Shown: positions 1 to 11,700 of the stretch, piece after piece
Layout: the number at the start of each line of letters is the position of its first letter
Position numbering within the stretch: position 1 is the stretch's first letter
Assembly: GCF_000499385.1 (NCBI RefSeq)
Contig: NW_013652137.1
Location: 62,001 to 126,000 of the forward strand
Length of the DNA: 64,000 nucleotides
DNA from: Eimeria necatrix
Taxonomy: Eukaryota > Apicomplexa > Conoidasida > Eucoccidiorida > Eimeriidae
Direction: 5' to 3'
Notes under the pieces: model-generated
Database searches by the model: none
Seen by the model: the letters and a program-made list of their open reading frames with translations, nothing else
What the model was told of the DNA's origin: nothing
Position numbers and translations under genes: made by a program

Positions 1-3000
1 CTGAAAGCAAATTCAACAAACCTGGGAAGAAACAAGTTCAGGCACAGAACACTGACGGAGATAGGGGAAACAAGGACTTCAAAGGTGCAAAGGGTCCGGA
101 AAGGCCTCAGAAAAGGCCCCGGAATGGCCAACTCAAAGATGGCGCCTTGACAGGTGGTCGCAGCGGCGAAGAGCCCCGCAAGCGGAAGCTTGTGAATGGG
201 CAGGAGAGGTTGCGCGCTATCCTAGACAAGTTTCCGCATCTGCTTCTTCCTGGTGAGACAGCGGACGCTGCAGTTGCTGCGTGCTTTAAGAAGGCAGGAA
301 AATCCAACAAAGAGTCTGAAACTGGTCCTTCAGAGTGCGCTGAAAACGAAGCACAAGGAGACTCCGGCGACAGCCAGCAACGGCACCAGTTGAGCGGCAG
401 CAAACGCCGTAAGCTGCTGAGGCTAGTGATCAACAGCAAAACAGCTGAGGATAAAGTGTTTGTACACGAGTCTTATCAACTCTACAATGACATACTGCGC
501 AGCATAAGAACAGTAGAGGGCCCTGGGGGAGCCAGCGAAAGCTCCGACAGTCCTGGTGAACCTGGTGCTCCCCGCCGCAACAAGGACTTAAAGAGCTTGG
601 TGAAGAGTGCCGTGGACTTCTTAGAAGCCCCGCTTTCCCGAGTGCGTGCGCGTTTCCCAACTCTTTCGTAGCGTTTAAGTGCCAAACTGTTCCTGCTTAT
701 ACGCGGCGCTGCTAACGCGTTTTGCAGCGCCAGTAAACTGAGCGTTGTACGTACACTGCATGATGTGTGCGCCCACAGAAGGACCGCCACAGCTGCACAG
801 CACGTCTCGCGCAAGTTTGTTTGAAATATGCTGAGGGAGACACCCGCAAGCGCCTGTGGGATTTGCTTTTTAGTAGGCTTGTCAAAGCTTGGGCACGCCA
901 TTCCGAATGAATTCAAAATCCTGATGCTTAGGGTCCATGCTCTGGAGCTTTATCTGGTTTGTTTTGGCAGTGCGTTGGGCGTGCTCAGAGGACTTTATCG
1001 TCTTCTGCGAATGCAAGTCGTTTCATCATGTATGCATTAAAATGTATCTGTACGCCACTACGGAACAAAAGGAGAAGCTCGCAGCACTCTTGGCCAGTCG
1101 CAGAGACACCGCATTTACAAAGGTGAACTACGAGGCTCTCTATATTTTTCCACCAATGCTCTCTTTCATCACGCATTGCTCTAATTCATTAGTGCTTTTC
1201 CCAGTCATTTCCTGAAATCTGCTGGGATGCTTGCTCCCGCTTTTTGCCTGTTTTCTTCCATTACTATTTACCGTCCGAGTTTTTTCTCTTTTCTGCTCTG
1301 CATTTCTTGCGGCTAATGAACTGGGGGCGCAGAAGGTCCTTTATTGTAATGAGCGTTTCATCGGCTCAGCGTTTTTTTCCTGTGCAGCATGGTGCAGCCG
1401 TCTGGGAATACATTTATACCTCTCAGAAAACAGCGCTGGGGTACGCTCCACCTGAGGAAATCGCAAATTTCAGTTTCACCCCTGAGTGTGACTATGATAG
1501 ATTTCTCAAGTCCTGGTGCACCTACAGCCTTAATCACTTGAGAACCCCTGGATGTTGTGGGACCAGCGCTACAGTCTTCCCTGTAATGTTCCAAAGAGGC
1601 CACCGAAAGCCTGCTAAGCGCACCAAATAAACATGTGGAGCTTTATAGGAAAACCTGGGTGCTGAGCACGTGCGGCGCACGCATATGCTTTCTGATAATT
1701 GCCTGCATGGGATGCTTTTTGTGAGTTTGCAGACAGCAGAAGCTGCTAAATTCTCTACTGCTGGAGCCGGCGCTGCTTGTGGCTGTGCCAAACGTGCTGC
1801 AAGCGGCGTCGTTTGCGCAGGTGGCAGGACTCCTGTCGGAAGAACAGAAGGCCACGACCCTTGGTAAGATACTGCCGCCAGCAATCCGGTGCGGGTGCAC
1901 TGTGAAGGGAAATGGTTCGCCGCTGTCTGTGTTTTGCTTATGTGCATCTTTCTGGTGTCTGTTCATCTCTTGCTTTCCTGTGCTGCAGAGAAGCTTAGCA
2001 CTTTAATTCAAAGATTTGTCGATAAGGAACTGCTAAGTAAGGCGTACGTACACCGCATTCTGAAGGGCTATTGCAGGTGAGAGAGAGTAAGAATCTGGAG
2101 CCAAACTGCCTGGGAATGTTAGGCATTAGGCCGGTTTAGATTGTCCATCTGTGCACTTTCTTGCCGCCGCCAGAGTCGTTAAGTGTTTATGCTGAAATTG
2201 GCCATTGAGCGGCTATGTTTATGTGGTGTTTCTGTTTGTGTGATGGCAGTCAGAAAGAAAACCGTGTCCTGGCTTTGTTTCTATCGTTTGTGCATTTTCG
2301 CGTATATTTGGATATGATCTGCTCAGTTTTTGTGTGTCTTGCATTGCGTGTGTTCTCTTCACCTTCTGTTGCAGTCTGACTGTGTGTTGTCTTCGGTTTT
2401 CAGCGTGGCTTCCGCAGAAGAGCAAGGCGCTATCTGGAAAACCGTCTACGAAGGCGCCCTGCACCTGGCCACAACCAAGGATGGCGTGGAGGTGAGGCCC
2501 GTAGCAAGAGACGCTGCGTATGCAGCTCAAACTTGTAACTACTATCTAGGGCAACATGAAGACACAAACGCATGCATGCACACTGCACTCTTTACTTTTA
2601 GGTGCTCACTTTGCCACGGTATGGAGCTCGTCTGCCAAAGGTATAGAGCTGAGTGCTTAGGGCGTATTTCCGGTTTGTTGCTGCAGGCTCTGTGCTGCAT
2701 GTTGGGCTTCGCAACGGCCAAGGAGCGCAAGGGGTTTGTCAAGGGTTTGAAGCAACATTGTGTGGCGTTCGCTACCAATGCGGTGGATTGCGTGCTGCTG
2801 CTGCGGCTGCTGTTGACGGTGGACGACACAAAGCTCCTCAGTGAACAGATTCTCAAGGCACGGCTGCATACAAGGGACAGGGGTTTCTACATATTTGCAG
2901 ACAGCTTAATAAGTACTTACACGGCGCACAAGTGTTTTTTCACTTACACAGATAACGTAGTTATCTATCTGTGCTTAGTGGTGCGTGACTCCAATTTTTG

Positions 3001-5748
3001 ATCTGCGTCTCACGTATATGAAGTAGCTGGTTCCGACATGTTGCTTCATCTGTATTACTGCAAGTATTTGCTGGATGCTTGTAAGCATACAAAGAGGCCA
3101 GGGGTTTGTTTCTGTCGGCATTGTATAGTGGTTAAAATGGGCAGTGGGTTGCCGGGCATTTGGCTTTGTGTATACTTATCGATGGCCACGGCTTCTTCAT
3201 GTATCTCAATGCATTACATACACCTCTTTGTTTCCACAAAGGCGTATCAGGCCATCATATGCCTGCTTGTACACGCATTCACAGATGAGTACTCACGCGC
3301 ACAAGCGCACAATCGTCTTTTGCAATATACATATATTCATTGCATGCGCCTCTCTCCTACTAGGACGCCGTATGCCCACATAAGCATTCCTGTACTTTAG
3401 CTGCAGATAATCCGACGTAACGCCCTTACCACATCTACATACTTTGATGAGTGCAATTGCACACAAAAAACGCGTGCATTTACAAATATCTACAAGGGCT
3501 TGCTGCGCATATTATGTTCATGTTACACATGCACACTCATGTTTTCGCGTACGATATGGATATATATAGGCTTGTACATGTGGTATGTACGTATACGAGA
3601 GGTTGCTGGTGTCAAGTTTTACATAGCTGCGTAGTTGCCGTGTCTGTCAGTGTATGGCGTGCAGCGCGCAGAGCACAGGAAACAAAGGGCGGGGCATAGG
3701 GCTGTGATTCAAGTGAGCAGACTTGATTCGCTTGGTGTCTCTTGTGATTCATTCATGTTAATTGCTGCAGGAGATTCTGCCAAAGTCCCTTGATTTGGCG
3801 TTCGACCCCTACGGGCACCTGTTGCTGCTCCAGCTACTGCAACAAGATGGTGTGTGTAGGCAGCTGCCAACGCACTATCAGGCCCTTCTGTCTCTACCCT
3901 CGCCCACCAGGTACTCTCCACCTAGCAGTAAAAGCGCATAACACCAGACCTTTCGTTGACAATGTGCTTCATTTGTTGCTGCTGCCGTTTCTTCTTTCGC
4001 ATAACAGCTTTTATCCGCTGCAGCTGTATTTGCATTACCATGCCGTCTATTTTGCATCCATCTGTGTGCAGGTGTGCACCTTTTCGTGTTGCTTCTTTGT
4101 CAGCAACGGGAATCACTGTGTCTGCCTGCATAGTGTCTTTTACACCACAGATATGGCGCCAGATATCCCTGTCAATCTTCGCGGTTTCTTACTTTCTGGC
4201 CGTTACCTCGTAACTCGCATTTTTTGGATTGCCATTTTACTGCAGCCTCAAGTCGCTCTCTCAGCGGTTATCGGAGCTGCGGCCAACTATTGCATCTGCC
4301 CTTTGTGCTGCATTTGAATCCATCCCAGTGGAGGCAACAGCAGGCCAGCGTGTGGTAGGGGATCTTCTGCGAGACAGTTGCGCCTCGAAAGTCTTATTGC
4401 TGCTTTCGTCGCTCCCTGAAGGTAAGGGGTGACAGACAATACAGAAGACAGGGCTGCTGGCAGTTTTGGCGCTTCCAGAGGCGCCTTGAGACTGTGTCCT
4501 CCCTGTTATATTCACTGGAGGCTGTCCAGCCAACATGTTTAGTTATTTCTTTGTTTTCACGACTACCCACAGGAGAGACAGCGGCCCTCAAGGCAATGGA
4601 TGCCCTTGGAGCTGATCTCAAGCGGGAGACACCAGAGCTACTTAACAATCCGTAAGTTGATTTGCACGCACAGCCACTATTGCCTAGCTGAGTGACAAAA
4701 TTTATAAAGCTGCGTAGCGGGCTATCAAACTTGTGCAAGCACAGACAGAGGCGGAGAGAGGGAACCAAAGTAGTGGGCAAGAAAGTGAGCCACACGGAGA
4801 GGCTGCAGAAGAGAAATTAAGGGGAAGCACAGGAGAGAATGACGTTCGAGACAAACAGAAGGAACGGGCAGAGTGATGAACTGACGCAGATTGCAGCGGT
4901 AGAGAAGAGGAAGGAAGAGCACGGCACAGCACAAGCGACAATAAGGCGCATTCAAACGCCTTCCTACAGGCCCCACACACTTCGCGTAAGCATAATCTAT
5001 TGTGCCGTTCTGTTCTATACATCTGCAGAGCATCTCAGCGGGCCGCCTGTGGCCTAATTAAGTCAGGAAGTCCAGCTGTATTGTCGCGTGCTTGGTCCAT
5101 CTTTGAGTCTCGCCTATCCTCTGCCTTGGAGACAAAGGGAGTGTTCGTTGTCTCGCGAATTCTCAAGACGGCTGCGGAGACGAAACAGACGGACATGGAA
5201 GAAGAAGTAAGGCAGCACAGAGAATGGATCGACCGGGAGTAGCATGCAAGAAGTTTAGCAATAGACAATAAAGGTAGACCCATAGAGCTTGCATTTTGAA
5301 ACCGGACGAACGTGCATCCACCCTCTTGCCACCACAGGTGAGAAGGCGGCTGGACGAGAAGACACTAAGCGCCGCGGAGGCATCACTCGCAAAGTCAGGT
5401 GCGCAGTCAGAGGATCACTGTTCGGGCTTTACGTTATGAAATGCAGGCATGACGCCTCGAGGACACTTTAGGTTCTCGGGGTCAACACGTGGAAGCCTGA
5501 AAAATGCTGTATTTTCTCTCCCATGTGTTACTTACTTTTGGATTGTTATTTCTTTTACTGTTCATATTATTGTTCTTTTCTTCGGGTGCGCTTGTGTTTC
5601 AGCCGATGCCTCTGTCTTCACCGCAGCCTTCGTCAGTGACTTTCTCTTTACCAACACTAATTGGCTTGCCGCTTGCGCCTACATCTGTATCTTTTCAGGG
5701 TCACCCACTACGGGGCTTCAGCTTCTGCGGAAGGATTTAGGTCTCTGA
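1..5748 (+). CDS. PUM3/Puf6-family pumilio-repeat protein with CPL domain (5' partial)
   Basis: This is a nucleolar Puf-family RNA-binding protein of the PUM3/Puf6 type, a family that acts in ribosome biogenesis. The frame is open from base 3, so the start lies outside the window. The visible N-terminus is lysine-rich and is followed by helical Puf repeats. Supported exons are 3-641, 779-~905, ~983-1122, 1388-~1520, ~1740-1860, 1989-2076, 2404-2491, 2687-2857, 3771-3910, 4246-4421, 4573-4651, 5029-5206, 5338-5398 and about 5699-5748. Blocks that align by eye with human PUM3 include HGAAVWEYIYTS, the KDGVE block, the ATAKERKGF block, DDTKLL and the DPYGHLLLLQLL block; the last exon (GLQLLRKDLGL) matches the PUM3 C-terminus. 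The intron at 2858-3770 appears to start with GC rather than GT. The 3' ends of the exons ending near 905 and 1520 show no clean donor, so those two junctions are uncertain. Confidence 0.85.
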
Positions 5749-7571
5749 AGGCTTGGAAGTATGCACTTTAACCGCAGCATGACAATGCAAAATTGGAAGG
5801 AGGGGTAGTGCTATTATTTGTTCCTGGAAAGTCCAGCTACAGGCCGAGCGCCGGCGCCTGATTGGCTGCATTTCTGTTGTAGAAATGAATAAGAATGCTT
5901 ACCTTTGTCTGCCAATACTGCTATTCTGGCAGCATGCGAAGGGCGTCCTTGCAAATGCTGAAGAGACCAATTTTTTGGTGCTACCCAAAGACAGTCTTCG
6001 TGGCGAGGATTTAGTATGTTTCTTTTAAGCGTGGCCTCATGTAAGCTCTGTTTATTTCTCACTCCTGAAACCAGTTGAAATTCTCTCCCCGAAGTAGACG
6101 AATTAATTGATAGAAGAAGACAGCCGCCGCTTTTCTTGGCGCAATTATTGAAGCCACGTGCTAACTTGCTTTGCGTATATTGAGTGTCTATCCGGCCTGT
6201 GGACCCGAAACAGCGTGCGAATACGTATGGGCCTAGCGCCGGAGCCCTAAATCGTGATGCCACTAGTAGGAGCTGTGGACATATTCGGCTCAGTATTGGA
6301 TTAGTAGATACTTAAAGCTGCCTGAAGAGGCAGAACCACAAACTACCCTGCAGTAGGAAGAGCTTCGAGTCCACGGGAACGGAGAGGTTCCACAAACAGT
6401 TCAAATGCAGCGAGGACTATACTTCAAAATGCATCATCTCTTGAGTTTTACTCGCCATACGGCAACTGGAGACGTTTTGGGGATGCAACGTTTTATTTGC
6501 CGGCTTGGGTTTTATTTCGAGGACCTTATTGGTCTTACTGTCTGAAGTAAATATGGCTACCCTCCGCCAGACGCAACTAGGTAAGCCGCTGGGCACCTCA
6601 TCCCACCTGTATCCGCTGCACTTTACTGGCTAGCTACGGCTAAACCCCGTGACTGCGAAGTTGGTTCCTCTGATCTGCCATGATAGCAGAGTTCCGCCTC
6701 CGGAGGAACTGGGGATCTGCCGTGTGGAGTTATCCTCCTGCCATATTGCTCTCTCAGGCACATCAGGCCTCAGGTGGCAGGGCACTGCTCCACCGTGCCT
6801 CTAGCTGGAGATCAACGAGGGAAACAGTATCGTGTGCGTGGGCGCACGTGGGTCCCTAGTAATTTTGTCTTGTCTGCTTTCAGTGTCTCCACTGCTCCTG
6901 CCACGAGTTGTGGGATATAACAGATGGAGCAATTCCAACGCAAAAAAACAAATCTATTTAAAAATTCGTTTGTATTCGGCGAAAAGTTCGTCCTGTGGAC
7001 ACCGTCCTGAGCGCTCCATCTCTGGCTAGCCAGGACTGGAACGCATCTAGGTGTCTGCCTAATAGCAACGGTTCACACAAGCCATGATTATAGGAAGCCG
7101 CACTCAAAAAGAGCCTTATTTACTTTGTTTTGGCAGAAAATAAATGTTACTGCTTCAACGCACAAGCCGCGCACAGCCTGCGCGCACCGCGTGGCAGACA
7201 ATCGCCGATGCTTGAGGGGACCCTTCGACTGCCCTTGTGTTTGTTCTGTTTTACCCCAGTTCTTCTCAGCTTTTGCGTTTATTACGTCAATGTTTGTTTT
7301 TGGTATTCTTTGAGAGCAATTTAATTCTTTCAGGTGCTCATTTCTATCCCTTTTACATTGAAATTTACTTCCTAGTCCCCCTGCCACTCACACACAGCAA
7401 GTAGTATTCGCAGGCGTATATTTGAAGCTTGGGGAATGTGACACTGCCTCCACTTTGCTATTTTCAGTGTAACTCCCAGCGAATTGTTTTTTTTATTCTC
7501 ATTTTCGTACTTCAAAGAGACCTGAGTAGCAGGACCCCTACCGCCTGCAGCCGCTCGATCCCTCAAAGAAC
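5749..7571. other. Intergenic, no gene recognised
   Basis: There is no recognisable protein-coding block between the PUM3-like stop and the prominin-like start. A 149-codon open frame on the minus strand (5814-6263) has no motif that I recognise, no homopolymer runs and no visible splice partners. The stretch is free of CAG-type triplet repeats, unlike the middle of the window. It presumably holds the 3' UTR of one gene and the promoter of the next. Confidence 0.5.
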
Positions 7572-8635
7572 ATGCGTTCCTCACCGCCACCCCGCATTCG
7601 CCATCGAAGGCTTACGGCCCTCTCTGTCTTGCTTTTTGTACTAGCTACCTTTGTTTGCCTGTCAGGAGAGGCCCTTAGGTCCAATGAAGCCCCTAACCTC
7701 AGCGTCCCAGGCGGGGCGCATGGGCATCGTCACACACAATCGGTTCAAGTCTCCTCAGAGCCTGTGAGCGCTGCAGAGCTTAGCGATGGCGACAGCACAA
7801 GCAGCAGTAGCGCTACTTCGGAGGCCATGGCTGACGTGAAAGAAGCCCTTGATCGCGCTGCTGCCGGGGTGTCTCTGCACTTGCCGTACTCGGATGATTT
7901 CAAAGATGCTCTCGCAGTGCACAAGGCCACAGGCATTTGCAAGCCCTGGACGGACCCGGAAACGAATACGGTAAGGACTTTTGTAACATCTCTCCAGTGC
8001 GCTCAGCTGGGAGACACTGCCGCTGTTGCGTGTTCCTGTTCTTGCTTGTGGATGAATGTGGGTGTTTAAGTGATTTTGCATGTGACGCTGCATTCTCAGT
8101 GTATCTGTATCTACTTTCTTGTTCCACAGTTATCTTGAGCTGCGTGAGTATTTTTAGAAGGCGTACATAAGCATATTTGTAGTTTCATGTCTTCCAACAG
8201 GCTTCTATGATTTCAACAGGTATGTTCGTTTGCATGCCCACACGCCTACACTTTTTGGGGCTTTTACACGTGTGTGAATACGTGTGCACGCCTGCACTTG
8301 AAGAATCACCTACATCCATGCATGAACACAAATTTACTGAAGTAAATGTCCCAATGTGCTTGAAAAATACATAATTTCCCGTGCCACAAGCGAGGCGGTG
8401 ACTACTGCCTTCAGGAGAAAAGCATGTTTATCACGGCGGAGCGATGTACTACGCGTGCGTTCATGTGTTTACTTGCGTTGACCGAACAAACCCGGCTCCT
8501 GGGACGATTGTTCACTCCTGTTACATTACTGTTACCTGCTTCTCTAACTGTGCCTTCACTCCAAAAGAGGAGCATTTAGGACGAAAATCACGAAGGAGTC
8601 AGATAGTGTGTATGTGCGTATGTGTATGTGTTTGT

Positions 8636-8718
<83 letters not shown>

Positions 8719-11700
8719 TGTGTGTGTGTGTGTGCGTTTGTTTGTTTGTTTGTTTGTATATATATATATATGTGTGTGTGTTTGTTTGTGTATATATGTG
8801 CGTGTGTGCATGTGTATGTGTGTGTGGCGAGGAGGGGGTGTGTTGGGGAAGGTTGTGGTTGTGGGTGTTTTTGCGTGGGTGGAGCACTCTGTGTGTCTGC
8901 AAACGTCTTTATGTTTGTGCATGTGGGTGCGTGTGCTTGTTGTCTTGCGTATATGTTTTTGTCCATGTTGCGCAGATCTCAAGTGGGTTGTCTGAAGACG
9001 TAATGGTGCGTCGGCTGCAGCAGCGAAAGGACATGGACGAAGCACTTGATGAAGAGGAACTGGAGGATTTTCAGGAGGCCTTAGACTCAAACGACTCAGA
9101 AGACATTGCTGCTGCTGTGTGGGCCATATTCTTCAGGCCGTTACCCTTCAGCTGTGTTTTGATTGGCGTGCTAGTGCTGCTACTTTGGTTGCTGCTCTTT
9201 GTCCCACAAAGCTGTTGCGCACGCTGCCGCTGGGTGTGCTGCTGCTGGCCCCGCAAGCATATCACCTTCAAGGCTGGTCACAGCCTCGTGGTCCTCATAT
9301 TGGGGGTCATTCTTGCCACCTGTTCAGTGTACATGCTCATCCACGGCCAAATGGCCGTGCATGAATCCATTAACGCCATGGGAGCTTCCAGCTGCTCTGC
9401 CCTGGAACTTGTGGAAACCGCCGAGTGGGGAGACCCGGAACTACAAGGGGAGGGTAAAAGCAGTGGCGACGGCTCCACGCCCCTTCTGGCCAAAATTCTA
9501 TTAGCAGGCAAGGGCTCATTCCTGGGTGTCCGATCTCTGTGGGCGGCAGCGGAGGGCGTGAAGCAGCTGCTGTCAGCGGATAGCAAATACAACCTGGCAA
9601 CCCTAATCAAAGGAAAACTGGGAACAGAAGACACTGTGGAGGACAAACTGGAGGTAATTGATGAGTCGAACTCCGCCTTCCAGTTCAACATAACAAGCTT
9701 TCAAAGTGCAGCACAGAAACATTACATGAAGAGCCTCTTTGCTGAAGCCGTCAGCAAATATGGCAACAACTTTTATGACCCATTTGTCTCCGGCGTAAAT
9801 AGCCTCACTAGCGCTGTCGATTCAGCCCTGGCAGCAGCTCCCCTGCCATCCCTGGACCTCACAAAAGCCGTGGACCTGCAGGGCCTCGAGTCAGGCACCT
9901 CGCATATGCAGCAGGTGGCCGTGGACGTCTGTGACGTCGCTTCTCCTGTGGCTGCATTGGTCCCGTTTTTGATCTGGACAGAAGCGGCGATGCTGCTTAT
10001 CGGCATCGTTTGCGCAGTTGTGGCTCTGGCTTTCTTTTTCACCACTCACGGCCGTCGGAGCGCTACCGCAAGCGGCCTCTCCTGGGGTATCATCCTGCTG
10101 TTTGTTTCGCTTGGGCTCATCACTACCGGAGCCCTCTTTGTCGCTTATTCCGTGGGGGCGCCGCTGTGCAGTGTGGGGTCAAAAACTCTGTGGAGTGAAG
10201 ATGGAAGGCACGGTGTGTATGACGAAGAGACACACAGCGCAGACAAGAGCGAGATAGACCGCTTCTCGGTCTCCGTCGTAGGCGAGTCTGGCTCCATCAT
10301 CAAGGAGTGCGCCAGTCACGAGAACTATAACTTTCTTGAAGCAGCAGGTCAAGAGTTTCTGATCACTGAAGCTCAGGTCCAGCTAAATAACTCCCACCAG
10401 GCCCTCATCAACGCCCTACCACGATACCAAACATTCGAAGTCGTCACCCGTGAGCAGGAACCAATATCTGCTCGAAAGTCGATGCGCGAGCACATTGGCA
10501 TAGGATCTACAATCGAAAAGCGAAGGCAGAAGTGCCTTTAGTCAGCAGCCGATGCTAGTTTACACCTTCAGGCCGTGGTTCGGAGCTTAATTTATAAGGT
10601 CAAGACTCTTAAGATTTTGCTCTCTGCATTTCAAACTCAGCATGCTTTTCAGAGCAAAAGGCTTTGGTTTAGTTTTGGTTGTGTTTGCCGCAGAAATTGA
10701 GCAGATCCAGAAGTGGGTTAACGAGTTCGGCTATTTGGTCGTTTATGATACGGATCTCATGGAGAAGGATCCCAACTTGAAGCCTCTGCTTGACACATTT
10801 CCAGAAGTCCTCAGCGTGGGCATTTTTTTACCAGGGCTGCTGCATTCGCTTCTGTTTGCTGCCACTACAGCTAGTTTGCGTTCTGAGTATTCGTGGGTCT
10901 GCCAGGATTTAGCACTTTTCATGATTGCTTCTTGAGGACCGAGACGTATATTCACCTTTCCTGCAGCCTCTTGATCGCTAAATCGTAAAGCCTGAGGCTT
11001 TGTGAGGGCCTGTATATGCTTGTCAGAGCGGAGTTAATATAAGTACACGCACAATAACTAATCTCAAGGGAGTTCAACAGAAAGTGTACGGCTTGGCGGA
11101 CATCAGTGCCATGTTGGCCCCCGCAGCGTTGGAAGGCTATAAACAACTGAGCACTACGCTGACCATCACTGCGCAGTACCCTGATGAAAACGATGAAAGC
11201 TTCAAGAAATGGGTAAAAGAAATACAAGCGAAAAAGGTGAAGCTCGTGCCACTCCCGCAAAAAGCAGAGAAAGCTAGGTGACAAGACCTAAGCAGAGGAT
11301 TTTTCAACAGACACGAATCAAACACACAAGAAATTCCTCCTCAGCACTTAGCTAGGGCCTGGGGCGTTTACGTTTTATGTTTTGGATCTGCAGCAATCGG
11401 AGCTACTTGCAGCGAAGGATAAGGACTACCTAAAAAAGTCAGCTGCGTATGCGCAGCAGATGCGCAATGCCGTGCTGCTGTGTAAACAAAAGCTGCAGCT
11501 ATTAGACGAAATTATGCCCTGCTACCGATACTCAAGCGACGGGCAAGCCAAGCGCGGCAACTGCACGGGCAACGAGATGTTCGGCCAGCCCAAACTCGGC
11601 TCCTGGAATATTATCGAGCAATCTGCGTACTACCTTACCGTCTCTAGTAAGTAAAACGCAGCACAGCCTCTCTCATCATAGCAGCCTCCGCACGGGCAAC

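Noticed and set aside
5814..6263. 149-codon minus-strand open frame as a gene
   Set aside because: It shows no motif, no homopolymers, no splice partners and no resemblance to any family I know. A chance frame is more likely.
8444..9090. Long open frames of CVCV or THTH repeats on both strands
   Set aside because: They are translations of the intronic GT/TG microsatellite. Only the frame entering at 8976 is a real exon.
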